64,000 nucleotides of DNA, taken from the NCBI RefSeq assembly GCF_002807685.1, contig NZ_PEAX01000003.1, positions 248,001 to 312,000 on the forward strand. Reading direction: 5' to 3'. This DNA comes from Neoalteromonas flava. GTDB lineage: Bacteria > Pseudomonadota > Gammaproteobacteria > Enterobacterales > Alteromonadaceae. Shown piece after piece: positions 54,766 to 63,406 of the stretch (position 1 is its first letter; each line of letters begins with the position of its first letter). A program made the translations under genes and the position numbers. The notes beneath the pieces were generated by a model, which saw nothing but the letters and a program-made list of their open reading frames with translations, did no database searches and was not told the origin of the DNA.

Positions 54766-55674
54766 TTAAGCTGTTGCTTGCATGAACGATAAGATGATTT
54801 CGGCGAATTTTTCGCCTTGATCCTCTTGTACAAAATGACCGCCTTGGGCAATCGTCGTGTGTGGCTGACCTGCACAGCCCGGAATTAATTTGTGCATGAT
54901 TTTATCGCCGCCCGCGGTGACTGGATCAGAATCGCTAAAGCAGGTCAAAAAAGGCCGGTTGAACTGCTTTAAGCCCTCCCAGGCCGCGCGGTTGGCTGCG
55001 CTGGCGGGGTCATCGGGGGACACCGGAACTAACGCTGGAAACTGTCTTGCCCCAGCTTTATAGCTTTCATCAGGGTAGGGGGCATTGTAAGCGTTGTAGA
55101 CCCCCTCAGCTAAAGGTAAAACGGTGGCACCTTTGATGATCCCTGCGGCCGGAAACTCAGGCACTTCTTGAGAAAATGCCTTCCATTTAAAGAATGCTTC
55201 TGGTGGCGGATGGTCACCGGTTGGTAGCATTGTATTTGACGCGACAACCCGCTTAAATCGGCCTGGTTGTTCACCAACCATTCTAAGACCAAGTAACCCG
55301 CCCCAATCTTGGCAGACAAGGGTAATATCACCGAGCTCCAAAATATCCAACAGTTGTTGCAACCAATCAAGGTGACGTTGGTAGGTATAATCTGCACGCT
55401 GGGTTGGTTTGTCTGAACGTCCAAAGCCAATTAAGTCTGGCACAATAACGCGATAGCCAGCCGCGACTAGCGGTCTGATCATTTTGCGATAAAGGTACGC
55501 CCAGCTAGGTTCACCATGTTGCATCCAGATGACCTCCCCTGTTTTTGGACCTTCGTCGATGTAATGCATCCGTAATTGACCACCTTCGAAATCATCGACA
55601 GTGATATAGTTTGGTGCAAAATCATATCCAGGTAGGTCTGAAAATCGCTCATCTGGTGTTCTTAGTGCCTGCAT
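54766..55674 (-). CDS. haloalkane dehalogenase-like alpha/beta hydrolase
   Basis: A 302-residue enzyme close in layout to Xanthobacter DhlA. ATG 55674 is chosen: AAGGAG lies six bases upstream and the start QALRTPDERFSDLPGYDFAPNYI fits the family; the longer frame to 55755 does not. Seen: HGEPSW with halide-binding Trp, nucleophile elbow CQDWGG with Asp and Trp, and His in AQGGHFVQED. It would turn haloalkanes to alcohols and halide, but related proteins exist with other substrates. First gene of a two-gene unit with an SDR. Confidence 0.87.
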   Translation of the reverse strand: MQALRTPDERFSDLPGYDFAPNYITVDDFEGGQLRMHYIDEGPKTGEVIWMQHGEPSWAYLYRKMIRPLVAAGYRVIVPDLIGFGRSDKPTQRADYTYQRHLDWLQQLLDILELGDITLVCQDWGGLLGLRMVGEQPGRFKRVVASNTMLPTGDHPPPEAFFKWKAFSQEVPEFPAAGIIKGATVLPLAEGVYNAYNAPYPDESYKAGARQFPALVPVSPDDPASAANRAAWEGLKQFNRPFLTCFSDSDPVTAGGDKIMHKLIPGCAGQPHTTIAQGGHFVQEDQGEKFAEIILSFMQATA

Positions 55675-55854
55675 GATGGACTCCTTTATCGCTCGATATT
55701 TCGCTTTTACATGAAACCAATAGGCGGGATCAATCAATGAAAATCGGAGTAACAATCTAGATTTTGCTGCAGGCCTCTAGTGTAAACGGATTGTAAATAG
55801 TATTGATTTAATTTATTTAGAATTATAAAACCAATAAACTTCACTGATTAGGCG

Positions 55855-55869
55855 ACAGGTCATACCATG
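55855..55869 (-). promoter_or_regulatory. candidate FadR operator upstream of the beta-oxidation operon
   Basis: On the minus strand CATGGTATGACCTGT contains TGGTATGACC, one mismatch from the FadR core TGGTACGACC of E. coli fadB. It lies 33 bp before the fadB-like start. Outer flanks match less well. Confidence 0.5.
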
Positions 55870-55901
55870 CCAATAAATTTTAATCTTGGTGTGATTTAGC
55901 T

Positions 55902-58004
55902 ATGAGTGAAAAACCTGCCGTTTCGTATATTGAGAATGGATCTGTCGCTACTTTGGTCATGCACAACCCGCCGGTTAATGCGTTGGGTAAGGCGGTTCGA
56001 GTTGGCCTCATTGAAGGTATGGACAAAGCGCTAGCGAATGATGGTATTAGTGCAATTGTTATCACTTCTGATATCGGCTTTTTCAGTGGTGGTGCTGATA
56101 TTAGTGAATTTTCAACCGGTGACTTTGAACCTAATCTGTCGACCAAGGTTTTAGCTAAAATCGAACAATCAAGCAAACCTGTAGTTGCTGTTTTGCCCGG
56201 CCCAGCATTTGGTGGCGGACTCGAATTGGCGCTTGCGTGTCACTACCGAATTACCTTCAAGGACAATAAAGTTGGCCTTCCTGAAGTGCACTTAGGGATT
56301 CTTCCAGGTGCAGGCGGTACGCAGCGCTTGCCGCGTTTAATACCCGTGCAACAGGCCCTTAATATGATTGTTTCAGGCAAGCCTGAAGCTGCATCAAAAT
56401 TGCCCAGTTTGTTTGCCGTGTTAACCGATCGACCTGAGGACTTGCAGTCCGCGACGGCTGAGTTTGTACAAAAACTCGATACCTCGGCTGCGATACCGCG
56501 TACCTGTGATCTCACTGTCGATCCTGAAACCTACAGTGATGAGCTATTTACGCAGTTTACGGCAGGCACTGAAAAGGCCGCGCGTGGATTCTTTGCACCA
56601 TTTAACTGCATAAAGGCGGTTAAAGCCGCAACGGAACTTCCGTTTGATCAGGGTTTGGCTCGCGAAGGTGAGTTGTTCATGGAGTGCATGAAAACCCCAC
56701 AAGCACGTGCACAGCAACACTTCTTTTTTGCTGAGCGTGCCGCAGGGCATGTGAAAGATTTTGATAAGCAAACACCTACGCGTCCTATCCAACGTGTTGC
56801 GGTGATTGGTGCCGGAACAATGGGCGGAGGGATCGCAATGAATTTCGCCAACGCCGGTATTCCTGTGTTGATGTTGGAAATGAAGCAAGAAGCCTTAGAC
56901 AAAGGCCTGAAGGTTATTCGTGGCAACTACGAGCGCAGTGCGAAAAAAGGTAAGTTGAGCCAAGAAGAAGTAGAAGCTCGGATGTCCTTGTTAACCGGCA
57001 CTACCGAATACGCTGATCTCAGCGATGTAGATTTAGTGATTGAAGCCGTTTTCGAAAAGCTAGACGTTAAACAAACCGTATTCAAATCTCTCGATGCAGT
57101 GTGTAAGCCGGGGGCAATCTTGGCGACCAATACGTCAACGTTAGATGTCAATTTAATTGCTGATGCTACTTCACGCCCAGAAGACGTTATTGGCTTGCAC
57201 TTCTTCTCGCCAGCAAATGTGATGAAGCTTTTGGAAATCGTGAAGACCACACGAACTTCGCCTGACGTGATAAAAACCTGCATGCAGTTAGCAAAAACCA
57301 TCAAGAAAGTGGCTGTACTTGTTGGCGTATGTTTTGGGTTTGTGGGCAATCGTATGATTGAAACCTATGGTAGGGAAGCCAACCGTTTGATGCTTGAGGG
57401 AGCGCGCCCTGAACAAGTGGATAAGGTTATTTACAAGTTTGGTTTACCAATGGGCCCGTTCACGATGGGCGACATGGCTGGATTAGATATTGGTTATTTT
57501 GTGCGCCAGTCGCGCAAGGCATTTATCGAGCATGACCCAAGTTACTGCGTGGTTGCTAACAAGTTAGTAGAAGATGGGCGCGTTGGTTTGAAAGTCGGTA
57601 AAGGCGTTTATTTATATGAAGAGGGAAGTCGTCAGCCTATTCCAGATGAAACTGTCATGGAGTTGGCCAAGCAAGAGGCTGCAAGACTTGGGATTGAACA
57701 ACGTGAAATTAGCGAACAAGAGATCATTGAACGTTGCATTTACCCGTTAATTAATGAGGGGGCGTTGATCCTGGAGGAAGGAATTGCAGCCAAAGCCAGT
57801 GATATCGACGTGATTTACGTGTATGGCTATGGATTCCCGGTGTATCGCGGTGGCCCGATGAAATATGCCGATGAAATTGGTTTGGAAACTGTATTGAGTG
57901 CCATGAAGAAATACCAAGACAAGCTCGGCGAATACGGTAAAGCGTGGTTCCAACCAGCGCCGTTACTTGAGCAATTAGCCGCGCAAGGTAAAACCTTCAA
58001 CTAA
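55902..58004 (+). CDS. bifunctional enoyl-CoA hydratase/3-hydroxyacyl-CoA dehydrogenase
   Basis: A 700-residue FadB/FadJ-type multifunctional enzyme. The hydratase domain (1-190) has both catalytic Glu: GGGLELALACHYR and GLPEVHLGILPGAGG. The dehydrogenase NAD motif GAGTMGGG lies near residue 300, followed by its C-terminal domains with FGFVGNRM and PMGPFTMGDMAGLD. It carries out hydration and oxidation of enoyl-CoA in beta-oxidation. The operon continues with thiolase and acyl-CoA dehydrogenase, so it is a complete cycle apart from the ligase. Named fadB-like rather than fadB since E. coli order and partner differ. Confidence 0.94.
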   Translation: MSEKPAVSYIENGSVATLVMHNPPVNALGKAVRVGLIEGMDKALANDGISAIVITSDIGFFSGGADISEFSTGDFEPNLSTKVLAKIEQSSKPVVAVLPGPAFGGGLELALACHYRITFKDNKVGLPEVHLGILPGAGGTQRLPRLIPVQQALNMIVSGKPEAASKLPSLFAVLTDRPEDLQSATAEFVQKLDTSAAIPRTCDLTVDPETYSDELFTQFTAGTEKAARGFFAPFNCIKAVKAATELPFDQGLAREGELFMECMKTPQARAQQHFFFAERAAGHVKDFDKQTPTRPIQRVAVIGAGTMGGGIAMNFANAGIPVLMLEMKQEALDKGLKVIRGNYERSAKKGKLSQEEVEARMSLLTGTTEYADLSDVDLVIEAVFEKLDVKQTVFKSLDAVCKPGAILATNTSTLDVNLIADATSRPEDVIGLHFFSPANVMKLLEIVKTTRTSPDVIKTCMQLAKTIKKVAVLVGVCFGFVGNRMIETYGREANRLMLEGARPEQVDKVIYKFGLPMGPFTMGDMAGLDIGYFVRQSRKAFIEHDPSYCVVANKLVEDGRVGLKVGKGVYLYEEGSRQPIPDETVMELAKQEAARLGIEQREISEQEIIERCIYPLINEGALILEEGIAAKASDIDVIYVYGYGFPVYRGGPMKYADEIGLETVLSAMKKYQDKLGEYGKAWFQPAPLLEQLAAQGKTFN

Positions 58005-58032
58005 TTAGATTAAAGAATTTAGAGGAAATATT

Positions 58033-59214
58033 ATGCGCAACGCAGTTATCGTATCAACCGCACGCTCTCCTATTGGTCGTGCCTATAAGGGTGTTTTGAA
58101 TAATCTAGAAGCCCCATCGTTAGGCGGCCATGCTATCGCAGAAGCGGTCGCGCGGGCCAAGTTAGAAGGCCAAGAAGTTGATGATGTGATCATGGGGTCA
58201 GCCTTAACGCAAGGGTCTGGTTCGATGAATATCGGGCGCTTGGCAGGATTAGCCGGCGGCTTACCAGTGACAGTTTCTGGTATGACGTTGGATCGTCAAT
58301 GTAGCTCCGGGATGTACGCCATCGCGACAGCCGCCAACAGTATTATGACCGGCGAGACCGACATCATGGTCGCGGGCGGGTTGGATTCGATTTCACTAGT
58401 GCAGAACAAGCACATGAATACGTATCGTATGACTGATCCAGCCCTCATTGCGAAGCACAAAGATATTTATATGCCGATGCTGCAAACTGCTGAAGTCGTA
58501 GCCAAGCGTTATAACATCAGCCGCGATGCACAAGATGAATACGGCTATCAATCACAAATGCGCACGGCAGAGGCGCAAGCGGCTGGTAAGTTCGATCAAG
58601 AAATCGTGCCTATCACAGCGCAGCAAGCGGTAATGGATAAAGCGACGGGTGAGGTGAGTTATCACAGTGCAACGTTAGCAAAAGACGAAGGCAACCGTCC
58701 AGAAACCACGTTAGCGGGATTGCAGGGCTTAAATCCGGTGATTGAAGGAGGCTGCATTACTGCGGGTAATGCCAGTCAGTTGTCGGATGGTGCCAGTGCC
58801 AGTGTCTTAATGAGTGATACTGAAGCGGAACGCCGCGGCCTTGAGCCTTTGGGTGTTTATCGCGGAATTGCAGTGGCTGGTTGTGAGCCAGATGAAATGG
58901 GGATTGGACCGATATACGCCATACCCAAGCTGCTGCAAAAGCACGGTTTAGGAATGGATGACATTGGCTTGTGGGAGCTCAACGAAGCGTTTGCTGTGCA
59001 GGTATTATATTGTCGTGACAAACTCGGGATCCCAAATGAGTTACTAAACGTTAATGGCGGTGCAATTTCAATTGGCCACCCTTACGGTATGAGTGGTGCG
59101 CGCATGGTCGGTCATGCCTTGATTGAAGGCAAGCGTCGCGGCGCAAAATATGTGGTGTGCACAATGTGTATTGGCGGCGGCATGGGCGCAGCCGGCTTAT
59201 TTGAAGTGTTATAA
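58033..59214 (+). CDS. acetyl-CoA acyltransferase (thiolase)
   Basis: A 393-residue thiolase. Catalytic Cys in [12 protein letters not shown] (residue 90), [24 protein letters not shown] (His) and second Cys in [14 protein letters not shown] are all present. AGAGGAAATATT precedes the ATG. It cleaves 3-ketoacyl-CoA and probably pairs with the fadB-like enzyme encoded just before. The second Cys motif is preceded by another Cys (VVCTMC). Confidence 0.95.
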   Translation: MRNAVIVSTARSPIGRAYKGVLNNLEAPSLGGHAIAEAVARAKLEGQEVDDVIMGSALTQGSGSMNIGRLAGLAGGLPVTVSGMTLDRQCSSGMYAIATAANSIMTGETDIMVAGGLDSISLVQNKHMNTYRMTDPALIAKHKDIYMPMLQTAEVVAKRYNISRDAQDEYGYQSQMRTAEAQAAGKFDQEIVPITAQQAVMDKATGEVSYHSATLAKDEGNRPETTLAGLQGLNPVIEGGCITAGNASQLSDGASASVLMSDTEAERRGLEPLGVYRGIAVAGCEPDEMGIGPIYAIPKLLQKHGLGMDDIGLWELNEAFAVQVLYCRDKLGIPNELLNVNGGAISIGHPYGMSGARMVGHALIEGKRRGAKYVVCTMCIGGGMGAAGLFEVL

Positions 59215-59225
59215 GGCAACAAACA

Positions 59226-61025
59226 ATGCAAAATTACAAAGCTCCTCAACGTGATACGCTATTTACTTTGTATGAGTTACTCGGTTTCGAGCAACATTAT
59301 GCTGAGTTAGGTTTTAATGATGTCAGCGAAGATTTGGTCACTGCTATTTTTAATGAAGCAGCAAAGTTTTCAGAAAACGTGCTTGCACCATTAAATGCGG
59401 TGGGTGACGACGAAGGTTGTACTTGGATTGATGGCGAGGTCACCACGCCCACAGGCTTTAAGGAAGCGTATCAGCAGTATGTTGAAGGTGGTTGGCCTTC
59501 AATGGCGCATCCGGAAGCATTTGGTGGTCAAGCATTGCCATATTCCTTAGCCACCTCAATGGCAGAATGGTTTTCTGGCGCCAATCATGCGTGGGCGATG
59601 TATCCCGGTCTGAGTCAAGGCTGTATGGAAACGCTTAAAGCCCATGGCACCGAAGCACAGCAAAACCAGTTCTTACCAAAGCTGATCGATGGAACTTGGA
59701 CTGGCACAATGTGTTTAACAGAATCACATTGTGGTTCTGACCTTGGTATGCTCAAGTGTAAAGCTGAGCCCAATGCCGACGGTACTTATTCAATCACCGG
59801 TACTAAGATTTTTATCTCTGCAGGTGAGCACGATATGTCAGAAAATATCGTGCATATCGTACTGGCGCGGCTGCCTGATGCACCAGCGGGTACCAAAGGT
59901 ATTTCATTATTCATCGTGCCAAAGTTCAATGTAGATGAAAATGGTGAGAAAACCGACCGCAATCAAGTCAAGTGTGGCTCTATTGAGCACAAAATGGGGA
60001 TCAAAGGCAGCGCCACTTGTGTGATTAATTTCGACGGCGCAACGGGTCACCTCATTGGCGAGCCAAATCGCGGTTTGAACTGCATGTTTACCTTCATGAA
60101 TATGGCCCGCATTGGTACTGGCATGGAAGGTTTATCAGCGATTGAGGCATCGTTCCAAGGCGCATTGGCCTACGCCAAAGATCGTCTGCAATTTCGTTCT
60201 TTAACCGGCAAAAAGAATCCGGATGCTCCGGCTGATCCAATTATCGTGCATCCGGATGTAAGACGCATGCTGCTAACTCAGAAAGCCCTGCGAGAGGGTA
60301 ACCGAGCGCTAGCGATATACTGTATGCAATTGGTTGACGTAACCTTGTACGAACAGGACGCTGAAAAGCGCCAAGTTGCCGATGCTAAACTGGCGTTATT
60401 GACACCTGTCGTGAAAGCATTCTTAACCGAAACTGCGCAAGAGTGCACCAGCTATGGTATGCAAGTGTACGGTGGTCACGGGTATATCAAAGAGTGGGGC
60501 ATGGAGCAACTTGCCCGGGATACTCGTATTTGTACCATGTATGAAGGCACAACGGGTATTCAAGCTATCGACTTGCTGGCTCGTAAAATCGTTGGTAGCC
60601 AGGGTAAGTTATTACAAGTATTCGTACAAGAAATGCGCAGCTACTGTGAGAGTTTACGCGGCAAGGCGCAATTTAATGCCTGGGCGAATGCGGTCGAAAG
60701 CCACATTGATGAATGGGGGCAATTGACCAACGACATCATGAAGTCTGCAGGCAATAACCCTGATGAATTAGGCGCAGCAGCGGTAGATTATTTGATGTAC
60801 TCAGGTTATGTCACGGTAGCTTACTTTTGGTTACGGATGGCCGTGACTGCGCAAGAAAAGCTTGATGCGGGAACAACTGAGACAGATTTTTACACGGCGA
60901 AATTACAAACAGCACAGTTTTATTTTGACCGCTTGTTAACGCGCACGCGCTCGCTGGTTTCAGCCATTCATTCTGGTTCAGACAATCTAATGACCATGAC
61001 CGAAGAAGCGTTTTTCCAAGGATAA
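59226..61025 (+). CDS. long-form acyl-CoA dehydrogenase with C-terminal extension
   Basis: A 599-residue FAD enzyme of the roughly 600-residue type. Seen: GTMCLTESHCGSDLGMLKC (flavin contact), IKGSATCVINFDGA, MQVYGGHGYIKEWGMEQLARD, and the catalytic Glu in MYEGTTGIQAIDLLARKI. A 100-residue C-terminal extension fits the acyl-CoA dehydrogenase C-terminal domain. It opens the beta-oxidation cycle by making enoyl-CoA. Lies 11 bp after the thiolase gene. Confidence 0.94.
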   Translation: MQNYKAPQRDTLFTLYELLGFEQHYAELGFNDVSEDLVTAIFNEAAKFSENVLAPLNAVGDDEGCTWIDGEVTTPTGFKEAYQQYVEGGWPSMAHPEAFGGQALPYSLATSMAEWFSGANHAWAMYPGLSQGCMETLKAHGTEAQQNQFLPKLIDGTWTGTMCLTESHCGSDLGMLKCKAEPNADGTYSITGTKIFISAGEHDMSENIVHIVLARLPDAPAGTKGISLFIVPKFNVDENGEKTDRNQVKCGSIEHKMGIKGSATCVINFDGATGHLIGEPNRGLNCMFTFMNMARIGTGMEGLSAIEASFQGALAYAKDRLQFRSLTGKKNPDAPADPIIVHPDVRRMLLTQKALREGNRALAIYCMQLVDVTLYEQDAEKRQVADAKLALLTPVVKAFLTETAQECTSYGMQVYGGHGYIKEWGMEQLARDTRICTMYEGTTGIQAIDLLARKIVGSQGKLLQVFVQEMRSYCESLRGKAQFNAWANAVESHIDEWGQLTNDIMKSAGNNPDELGAAAVDYLMYSGYVTVAYFWLRMAVTAQEKLDAGTTETDFYTAKLQTAQFYFDRLLTRTRSLVSAIHSGSDNLMTMTEEAFFQG

Positions 61026-61033
61026 ATAAAACC

Positions 61034-61978
61034 ATGGCGGGGAGCGTTGATGCAGAGTCGCGATATATTGAAGTGTCTGGTTTACGTTTGCACTATTTGT
61101 TGCAAGCGCCAGCACAGCAAGCTGATGATGCAGACGTTCCCATTATCGTTTTTTTACATGGCTTTCCTGAACATTGCGGTGTGTGGCGACGGCAGTTAGC
61201 CTTTTTTGGTCAGCGTTATCAGGCGATAGCCCTAGATTTGCCAGGGTATAATCTTAGTGAAGGGCCAAGCAATGCACACGATTATAATGTGCCCAATCTA
61301 GTTAATTTGATTGCTAGGTTTATTCGCAGTATCGCTAATAATCAGCCGATTTATTTAGTTGCCCATGATTGGGGAGGGGCAATTGCGTGGCCCTTAACTG
61401 CGCGATTTCCTGAGCTTATAAAGCGTTTGGTTATTATTAATGCGGCGCACCCCAGTACATTCACGCGTGAAATGATCCAAAATCGGCAACAGCGGTTGAT
61501 GAGTGATTATATCCACACTTTTCTGGATCCAAAGGCAGAAGAGTATTTATCGCAAGACGGATTCAAGCAATTAAAGCAACACAGTATTGAGCAAATCCAA
61601 TCTCCACCCAGTGAGGATGAAGTCGCAGCGTATGTTGCAGCATGGAAAAGGCCGGGTGCTGTTACGCGAATGCTGAACTATTATCGAGCTATGCCGCAAC
61701 TCTTTCCGCGAGAGGGTATTGAAAGTCAACAATTGGATAAAAATAACACAGTCCGCTCACTGGCTGAGATACGTGTACCCAATATTAAAATTAGGGTGCC
61801 GACATTGATCTTGTGGGGTGAAAAAGATGCAGCGTTTGATATTGGTGTACTTGGCGGATTAGGCGAATACATTGATGATTATGAGGAGCTGCGTTTTCCC
61901 GCTGCTAGCCATTGGGTGCATCACGAAGAGCCTGAGGCCATTCAACAAGCAATAGATAAGTTTATCTATACTGCTTGA
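61034..61978 (+). CDS. alpha/beta hydrolase, epoxide hydrolase-like
   Basis: A 314-residue soluble hydrolase. Seen: HGFPEHCGVWRRQL with oxyanion HG, nucleophile elbow AHDWGG (Asp, as in epoxide hydrolases and haloalkane dehalogenases), WGEKDAAF (acid) and His in SHWVHHEEPE. Last gene of the beta-oxidation operon, eight bases after the acyl-CoA dehydrogenase. It may act on an epoxy- or halo-acyl substrate that enters the cycle, but no substrate can be shown. Confidence 0.87.
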   Translation: MAGSVDAESRYIEVSGLRLHYLLQAPAQQADDADVPIIVFLHGFPEHCGVWRRQLAFFGQRYQAIALDLPGYNLSEGPSNAHDYNVPNLVNLIARFIRSIANNQPIYLVAHDWGGAIAWPLTARFPELIKRLVIINAAHPSTFTREMIQNRQQRLMSDYIHTFLDPKAEEYLSQDGFKQLKQHSIEQIQSPPSEDEVAAYVAAWKRPGAVTRMLNYYRAMPQLFPREGIESQQLDKNNTVRSLAEIRVPNIKIRVPTLILWGEKDAAFDIGVLGGLGEYIDDYEELRFPAASHWVHHEEPEAIQQAIDKFIYTA

Positions 61979-61988
61979 ACAATAGAAG

Positions 61989-62010
61989 AAAGGCTCCCTA
62001 AGGAGCCTTT
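61989..62010 (-). terminator. terminator of DUF3718 copy 4
   Basis: AAAGGCTCC and GGAGCCTTT around CTAA; the minus strand runs into TTTCTTC. May also act on the plus operon that ends at 61978. Confidence 0.82.
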
Positions 62011-62084
62011 CGAGGAAGCAGATTGCTCTGCCGACCATGTTGAAACATGGGGGTGACCGAAGTCACCAAATCTGTGGTTAGGGC

Positions 62085-62480
62085 TTAGATACGCTCTGCT
62101 AATATTGCCGCAACTGGGTTCGCTGCTAAACCTTGTTCTGTGATCCAAGCAGATAGTGTTTTACCGTCCTGCTCAGGCTCGCTTAATGCACTCTTAGGCA
62201 TTTTTTTAACTAACAACTCGCCAGCTTCTACCGCGTTGTTTAGGATAGCCAAGCGGATGAGACTATTACCACCGCACGAAATGCCTGAGTAGTAGTCAGA
62301 CAAACGTAAGTTGTAGTCAGACTGAACAGCTTTCATTTTCTTACGCAGTTGACCTTTGTCATCTGCTTGCACGATGTTACAGATATTAGCTAGGGCTTCG
62401 TTAACGTCTGCTTGAGCAGTACCAGTAAACATTAGTGATGCAGCAGCGATAGCGATAGAAGTTTTAACTACTTTCAACAT
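62085..62480 (-). CDS. DUF3718 family exported protein, copy 4
   Basis: A 131-residue protein that differs from copy 1 only at residue 125 (Ala). Signal peptide and two cysteines are kept. Same ribosome site as the others. It lies right after the beta-oxidation operon, facing it. Confidence 0.9.
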   Translation of the reverse strand: MLKVVKTSIAIAAASLMFTGTAQADVNEALANICNIVQADDKGQLRKKMKAVQSDYNLRLSDYYSGISCGGNSLIRLAILNNAVEAGELLVKKMPKSALSEPEQDGKTLSAWITEQGLAANPVAAILAERI

Positions 62481-62611
62481 GGTTAATTCCTCGATTTAAT
62501 TTAAAGTAAATGTTTTCAACGAACGTAATTAAAGCCTATGGAAGTCGGTTGAAAAACAGTCAATGTGATACATGGGTATTTTTTTTAATAACTTTTTAGA
62601 TGAGGGGTTAG

Positions 62612-63055
62612 TTGGCAGTGTTTGATATAAAAGTGACCAGAGTAGTTAAGAAACCGATCGACGCCGTGTTTGCGATTTTAGCCGACCATGGGAACTACTC
62701 GCAGTTCAAGCCAGTGGATGAGTCCATATTAGTTGAACATGGTAAAACTGAGCAAAATGGACTCGGCGCACTCCGCAAAGTGAAGCTGGGGGGCATGACA
62801 CTGCATGAAAGAATAGTGTTGTTTGAGCCGCCGTATCGACTGGGATATCAAATTGAGCGCTCAGCACCACTGCGCTTTGAGCATATCAAGGGCGAGGTTA
62901 TGCTTAAAGAACATGCCGAAGGTACTGAAGTTACGTGGGTGTCGCAGGGCCACATTCGATTTCCGTTGCTAGGGCCATTACTGTTTGATCGTATGGCACA
63001 AGCGCAGGGAGCTACTGGATTTGCCAGTATTTTAAAAAGCATTGAACAAATGTAA
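62612..63055 (+). CDS. SRPBCC family protein
   Basis: A 147-residue START/Bet v1-like fold protein: VVKKPIDAVFAILADHGNYSQF at the start and GTEVTWVSQGHIRFPLLGPLLFDRMAQ near the end. Such proteins bind lipids or small hydrophobic ligands. The start is TTG 62612, with AGGGG four bases upstream, or GTG 62618. Its role may be linked to lipid metabolism given the neighbours, but that is not shown. Confidence 0.83.
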   Translation: MAVFDIKVTRVVKKPIDAVFAILADHGNYSQFKPVDESILVEHGKTEQNGLGALRKVKLGGMTLHERIVLFEPPYRLGYQIERSAPLRFEHIKGEVMLKEHAEGTEVTWVSQGHIRFPLLGPLLFDRMAQAQGATGFASILKSIEQM

Positions 63056-63101
63056 ATAGCACTATAAAGTTGGCTGTAAAGGTTTTTTAAGGAGTATTCA
63101 T

Positions 63102-63281
63102 ATGTGGAAGAGACTTTTATTAGCAATCGCTGCAGTGGCACTTGTGGCTGGGTGTGCGCCAGAGGTGGGAAGTAAGCAATGGTGTGAAGACTTGGCTGAA
63201 AAACCCAAAGGTGATTGGACTGCAAACGAAGCTAAAGATTACGCTTCACACTGTATCTTTAGAGATGATGACGAAGAGTAG
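63102..63281 (+). CDS. DUF3012 family small lipoprotein
   Basis: A 59-residue protein. The lipobox is VAGC (Cys 18) after a short signal sequence (WKRLLLAIAAVALVA). The mature part has SKQWCEDLAEKPKGDWTANEAKDYASHCIF, which fits DUF3012. Two further cysteines (28 and 51) may form a disulfide. AAGGAG lies seven bases before the ATG. Function unknown. It has its own terminator. Confidence 0.88.
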   Translation: MWKRLLLAIAAVALVAGCAPEVGSKQWCEDLAEKPKGDWTANEAKDYASHCIFRDDDEE

Positions 63282-63359
63282 AACGGTCGCAAGTCCCTAA
63301 GCTATTGAATAAAAATACTGGACAGTCGTTTCCCTGACTGATGGTAGTTATTATTAAAC

Positions 63360-63405
63360 AGGCCTAGATCTGATGTTATCTCAGGTCTGGGCCTTTTTAT
63401 TTTTC
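63360..63405 (+). terminator. terminator between the DUF3012 gene and the LysR gene
   Basis: AGGCCTAGATCTGA pairs with TCAGGTCTGGGCCT (two G-U pairs) around a seven-base loop, then TTTTATTTTT. It lies between two convergent genes. Confidence 0.82.
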
Positions 63406-63406
63406 C

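Larger units (their letters stand above)
61989..62590 (-). repeat. DUF3718 repeat unit, copy 4 (mosaic)
   Basis: About 602 bp. The gene, leader and first two 3' hairpins match copy 1 (TTCG loop in GGTGAC-TTCG-GTCACC, then a CCCC run), whereas the far 3' part with GCAGA-GCAA-TCTGC and the GGCTCC terminator stem matches copies 2 and 3. The switch lies near 62034-62050. Confidence 0.9.

Noticed and set aside
46667-62590. The four DUF3718 units as a CRISPR or transposon
   Set aside because: Repeats are 600 bp with a coding gene, spaced by kilobases; no terminal inverted repeats, target duplications or transposase are visible.
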